Positions 7,737 through 10,461 of a stretch of 10,461 bases of DNA are shown piece by piece (the stretch's first letter is position 1; the number at the start of each line of letters is the position of its first letter). Below the pieces are notes generated by a model that worked only from the letters and a program-made list of their open reading frames with translations, had not been told where the DNA came from and did not search any database. The stretch is from Euperipatoides rowelli. Lineage: Eukaryota; Onychophora; Udeonychophora; Euonychophora; Peripatopsidae. The stretch lies in the NCBI GenBank assembly GCA_003024985.2, contig PXIH01S0002102.1; one strand, 5' to 3'. A program made the translations under genes and the position numbers.

Positions 7737-7741
7737 CCCCG

Positions 7742-9663
7742 ATAATTGGAGAAGAAAGTATTTTGCAAAAACTGTTTGAAAATTCTGGTTCCGAATTAGA
7801 AGATTTATATTTTTATTCTAATTCAGAGTTTATGCCATCAGAAGTAAATCACATTAGTGATGACAGTTCATCACAATCGTCTGGCATTGAAAATGAGCGT
7901 GAGCACTTATCTTCCGATCAAGAAAATAATTTTATGCCTTTACAAAACAATTACTTTGTAAATATTGAACAAAACAGAGGCAACAGAAATCATAGAAGAG
8001 CAACACTTGATCACGTCTTACTGGAGCTCTGCCTCTTCTTCCTGAATATCTACCACGTAAACGGACAAGTTGACATAAATTATCCTGCAGACACTTTACT
8101 TGGCTGGGTAAAAGAAAATAATATTTTACTGCAAATTCCTGAATTTACTTCAAACCCAGAAATCAATCCTGAATATAATATTTTTGAGGTAAGCTCTCCT
8201 TTTGACATTTTTTTCTATTTTCTTTGACGATTCTGTCTTTGAATCAATAAAACTTCAAACAAATAAATGTGCAAGAGATAGAATTGAAAAAAGGGGAATT
8301 GAAACCCAACACTTTGCTTAGCAATTGAAAAGGTGTTTCTATATCAGAAATATATATTTTTTTTCAATAGTCATTCACATGTCACTTATTGTAAAACTAA
8401 CACTAAAACATTATTGGGCAACTTCTCTATTATATGTAACAAAATTTTGCAAAAAAAACTTTAATGTCAAGAGACAGATTTCTGAATATATTATCTATGC
8501 TGCATCTAAATGATAATTCTACTTATATACCTCAAGGCCAGATAAATTACGATAAGGCATAGTCATGTTCGACTGGTAAGATTATTTCATTTGCTTTATA
8601 AACCAAATGAAAATCTTACTATAGAAGAAGAGATTTGCCCCTTCAGAGGTAGAATATATAAATATGGGATAAAGCTATACATGGTTTGTGAAGCTGAAAG
8701 TGGTTACTGCAATAAATTTGAAATTTACACTGGATCAGCCCAGCCTGAAACCCAGAATGATGACATTCCAAAAACGATAGGCCTTGTCCACCGTCTTTTA
8801 GCAGATTTTGAAAATCAGGGATATTGTATTTATTTAGACCGATATTTTTCCAGCCCAAAATTATTTGATTCTCTATGGATAAGGGCATAAGACAGCAGGG
8901 ACAGTTATGAACACTTGTGCCTTCAAAACCTGTAAATTGCTCACAGGACAGTTTATTTTCATTTATTGGCCATGAAATGGAAAGATAAACCTGATGGCAC
9001 CTTTCTTTTAACTATCCATCAGCCTAAAATGCTCCCAGTCCCTAATAATAATCCTGATANGCCACCAAGATTGAAACCTGTGGCAATTTTAAGTTACAAT
9101 AAATATAAAGTAGGNGTGGACCGTTCAGATCAGCTACTCACATACAACTCTTTCAAAAGAAAAACAATAAAATGGTGGAAAAAATTATTTTTTCATTTAT
9201 TGGATCTAACAATAATAAATTCTCAAATTTTGTATAATAAAAGACATCGCCAAAAGTTATCAATACTACAGTTTTACAAAGCAGTATGTAATGGCAAGTT
9301 AGAATCATCTGGTATCAGCTTTGATGAGGAAGGAGCAGCACATGAACAAGCTGAAGCTGGAAACTTGCGATTAGTTTAAAAAAACATTTCCTTATTTTTA
9401 TTCCTGCAACAAATACTAAAAATGAAGGTACTGTATATAGGCAATGTAAAGTTTGCAGTGATAAATCAAAATATGCATCTGGTCTACGCAAGCGGGTAGA
9501 TGTGAGGTACATGTGTGATAAATGTGTGACACCTTTGTGCATTGTACCTTGTTTCAAATGTTATCTCACTCAAACAGAGTACCATAGCCTACTGGAAATA
9601 ATTGTTTTATTGTTTTTTATTAATTTCTTATTGATTAAAGTGTTAATTTTAGTTTTACTTTAA
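7742..9663 (+). pseudogene. piggyBac transposase pseudogene, nearly full length
   Basis: piggyBac transposases excise and insert DNA at TTAA through a DDE/RNase H-like domain. Order seen: acidic N-terminus with EESILQKLFENSGSELEDL; FDDSVFESIKLQTNKCARD (8223); a WKD-equivalent block where Trp is TGA at 8326-8328; LKHYWATSLL; STYIPQGQINYDKA (about 8518); LTIEEEICPFRGR (8615); KYGIKLYMVCEAESGY; YLDRYFSSPKLF with Asp at 8837-8839; KTAGTVMNTCAFK (8889); VDRSDQ with Asp at 9119 and 9128. In the frame open from 9376 to 9660 follows a cysteine-rich domain: CKVC, MCDKC, LCIVPCFKC, YH. The first catalytic Asp of the family (LTIDE) is Glu here (8624-8626), and about 11 residues after PFRGR are missing. 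The reading frame changes about eight times. The N at 9115 is in GGN, so the residue is Gly; that at 9060 is in ANG, so it is unknown. The overall length (about 640 codons) fits the PGBD4-like group. Terminal repeats were not found. Confidence 0.93.
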
Positions 9664-10461
9664 AAAAAAAATTGTTTATATTATTTTCTAATATATTTGG
9701 CATAAAATTAGGCCTACAATATTAGGCATAACAATTTCAAAATTTTAAAAGCCAGATTATTGAATTTTTTTCATTTAGTTATAACATACTGTATAACAAG
9801 AATTAACTTTCAAGAAGATATGGTGAAAACTAATGGAACAATTATATTTTTACAAAGAGCAGCTTAATGGAAAAATGAGTGTATTACCGTGTGCAAAATT
9901 TCAATCAAAACATAAAATAACATGATAAATAAATGCTTTTGGAGTAAGATACAGTACTAAAAGTTGGTAGTTAACTAGAATATATAGTCATGAGTAGATT
10001 TACTACAAAAAATATGCAATTGAGCAAAAGAAAAGAGATATTTAAAAGGGAGTAGTTTTGCATTTTTTGAAAAATACGCATATTAAATGTATTTTTTTTA
10101 ATAAAGCCAGAGACTTTAATTTTGTTCATATCACTTTGATTTTTGGTAATCTTTACACTAATTAGTTATTCTATTAAAAAAAAAAAGAATAAGAAATAAC
10201 ATTTTTTTTTACAAAAGGCTAAATTATGGCAGTCTTACAGAGTAAAATAAATGTCAGTACAGAAAGTGTTAACTGGAATTTTTTGTTACAACAAATTAAG
10301 CAAATTCATGATAAATATTTTTTATTACTGAGATTTATTATATATGAAAAGAAATGGTTAAAGCCAACTACAGGGCTCAAAATAGTAATTTAAATCTCAC
10401 AGCAAATTTTGCTTTGAGGATAATGTTGCTCACAGCAATTTTATGGCAGCTCATGGTAATT
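9664..10461. other. AT-rich non-coding DNA
   Basis: I see no gene, RNA gene or recognisable element in these 800 bases. All frames are short and low in complexity. Small features are an inverted GTTATA/TATAAC pair at 9778-9797, several A and T runs of eight to eleven bases, and the short repeats at the very end. If the piggyBac element kept its 3' end it should lie here, but no TTAA-flanked repeat matching the 5' side was found by eye. Confidence 0.6.
10395..10461 (+). repeat. short direct repeats and a small palindrome at the window edge
   Basis: CTCACAGCAA occurs at 10396-10405 and 10429-10438, and CTCATGGTAATT at 10450-10461 matches CTCACAGCAATT at 9 of 12 positions, all differences being transitions. 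Between them AGCAAA-T-TTTGCT (10401-10413) is a perfect 13-base palindrome with one central base. The repeat spacing is irregular (33 then 21), and the window ends here, so the full unit is not visible. Confidence 0.5.

Larger units (their letters stand above)
7384..7741. other. AT-rich spacer between LINE B and piggyBac
   Basis: No gene is seen. It holds an 11-bp tandem duplication near 7416-7439, several CCGATG words, two TAGTCATGT words (near 7531 and 7595) and an A14-C4 tract at 7723-7740. Several TTAA tetranucleotides occur, the target site of piggyBac, but none is followed by a sequence that recurs inverted downstream of the transposase. An ATG at 7678 opens a short frame that ends soon after the A14 tract; it could be the original start of the piggyBac protein only if the tract has changed length. 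Confidence 0.6.

Noticed and set aside
8643-8888. Minus-strand open frame
   Set aside because: Antisense shadow of the piggyBac catalytic region.
9315-9557. Minus-strand open frame
   Set aside because: Antisense of the piggyBac cysteine-rich domain, which reads well on the plus strand.
7540-9720. TTAA-flanked terminal inverted repeats for the piggyBac element
   Set aside because: TTAA occurs often by chance in AT-rich DNA; no pair with matching inverted sequence was found by eye.
1-10461. CRISPR array, tRNA, rRNA or bacterial operon
   Set aside because: No regularly spaced repeats, no cloverleaf or internal A/B box pair recognised, and the coding content is eukaryotic transposons throughout.

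Overview
The window looks like repeat-rich intergenic or intronic DNA from an animal, probably an invertebrate. It is strongly AT-rich, full of homopolymer runs, has no bacterial-style gene packing and holds no intact host gene. It is built almost entirely of decayed transposable-element coding sequence. The families recognised by eye are a Jockey-like LINE, two lineages of hAT transposase, Tx1/L1-like LINEs with a gag-type ORF1, and a piggyBac transposase. They occur together in many metazoan genomes, so I do not name a species.

Layout, all on the + strand. 1-358: piece of a Jockey-like reverse transcriptase in three frames. 359-1802: hAT transposase of the ZMYM1-like (DUF4371) kind, lacking its N-terminal zinc finger and its C-terminal dimerisation domain. 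1803-2127: T-rich spacer ending in a good 3' splice site. 2128-3075: remnant of a multicopy gene with repeated Cys/His modules that I cannot name, perhaps continuing in an open frame at 3208-3555. 3556-3713: probable LINE leader. 3714-6025: Tx1-like LINE copy A, with ORF1 and zinc knuckles running in frame into the reverse transcriptase; the endonuclease is missing. 6030-6328: fragment of a second hAT transposase (GTF2IRD2/EPM2AIP1-like). 6335-7383: LINE copy B, same clade as A but clearly diverged, running from mid-palm to the C-terminal zinc motif. 7384-7741: AT-rich spacer with an 11-bp tandem duplication and an A14 tract. 7742-9663: nearly full-length piggyBac transposase pseudogene with its C-terminal cysteine-rich domain. 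9664-10461: AT-rich DNA with no coding signal.

Nothing here should encode a working enzyme: every element carries frameshifts, stops, deletions or lost catalytic residues. The parts do not form a pathway; they record successive insertions. The points most worth checking are the shared orientation of all seven remnants, the abrupt coding-to-coding junctions without visible terminal repeats, the hAT piece between two related LINE copies, the in-frame ORF1-RT fusion, and a YY1-like AAGATGGC motif upstream of the LINE that resembles the 5' end of mammalian L1. I did not find a convincing new biological system; the unnamed Cys/His family is the nearest candidate.
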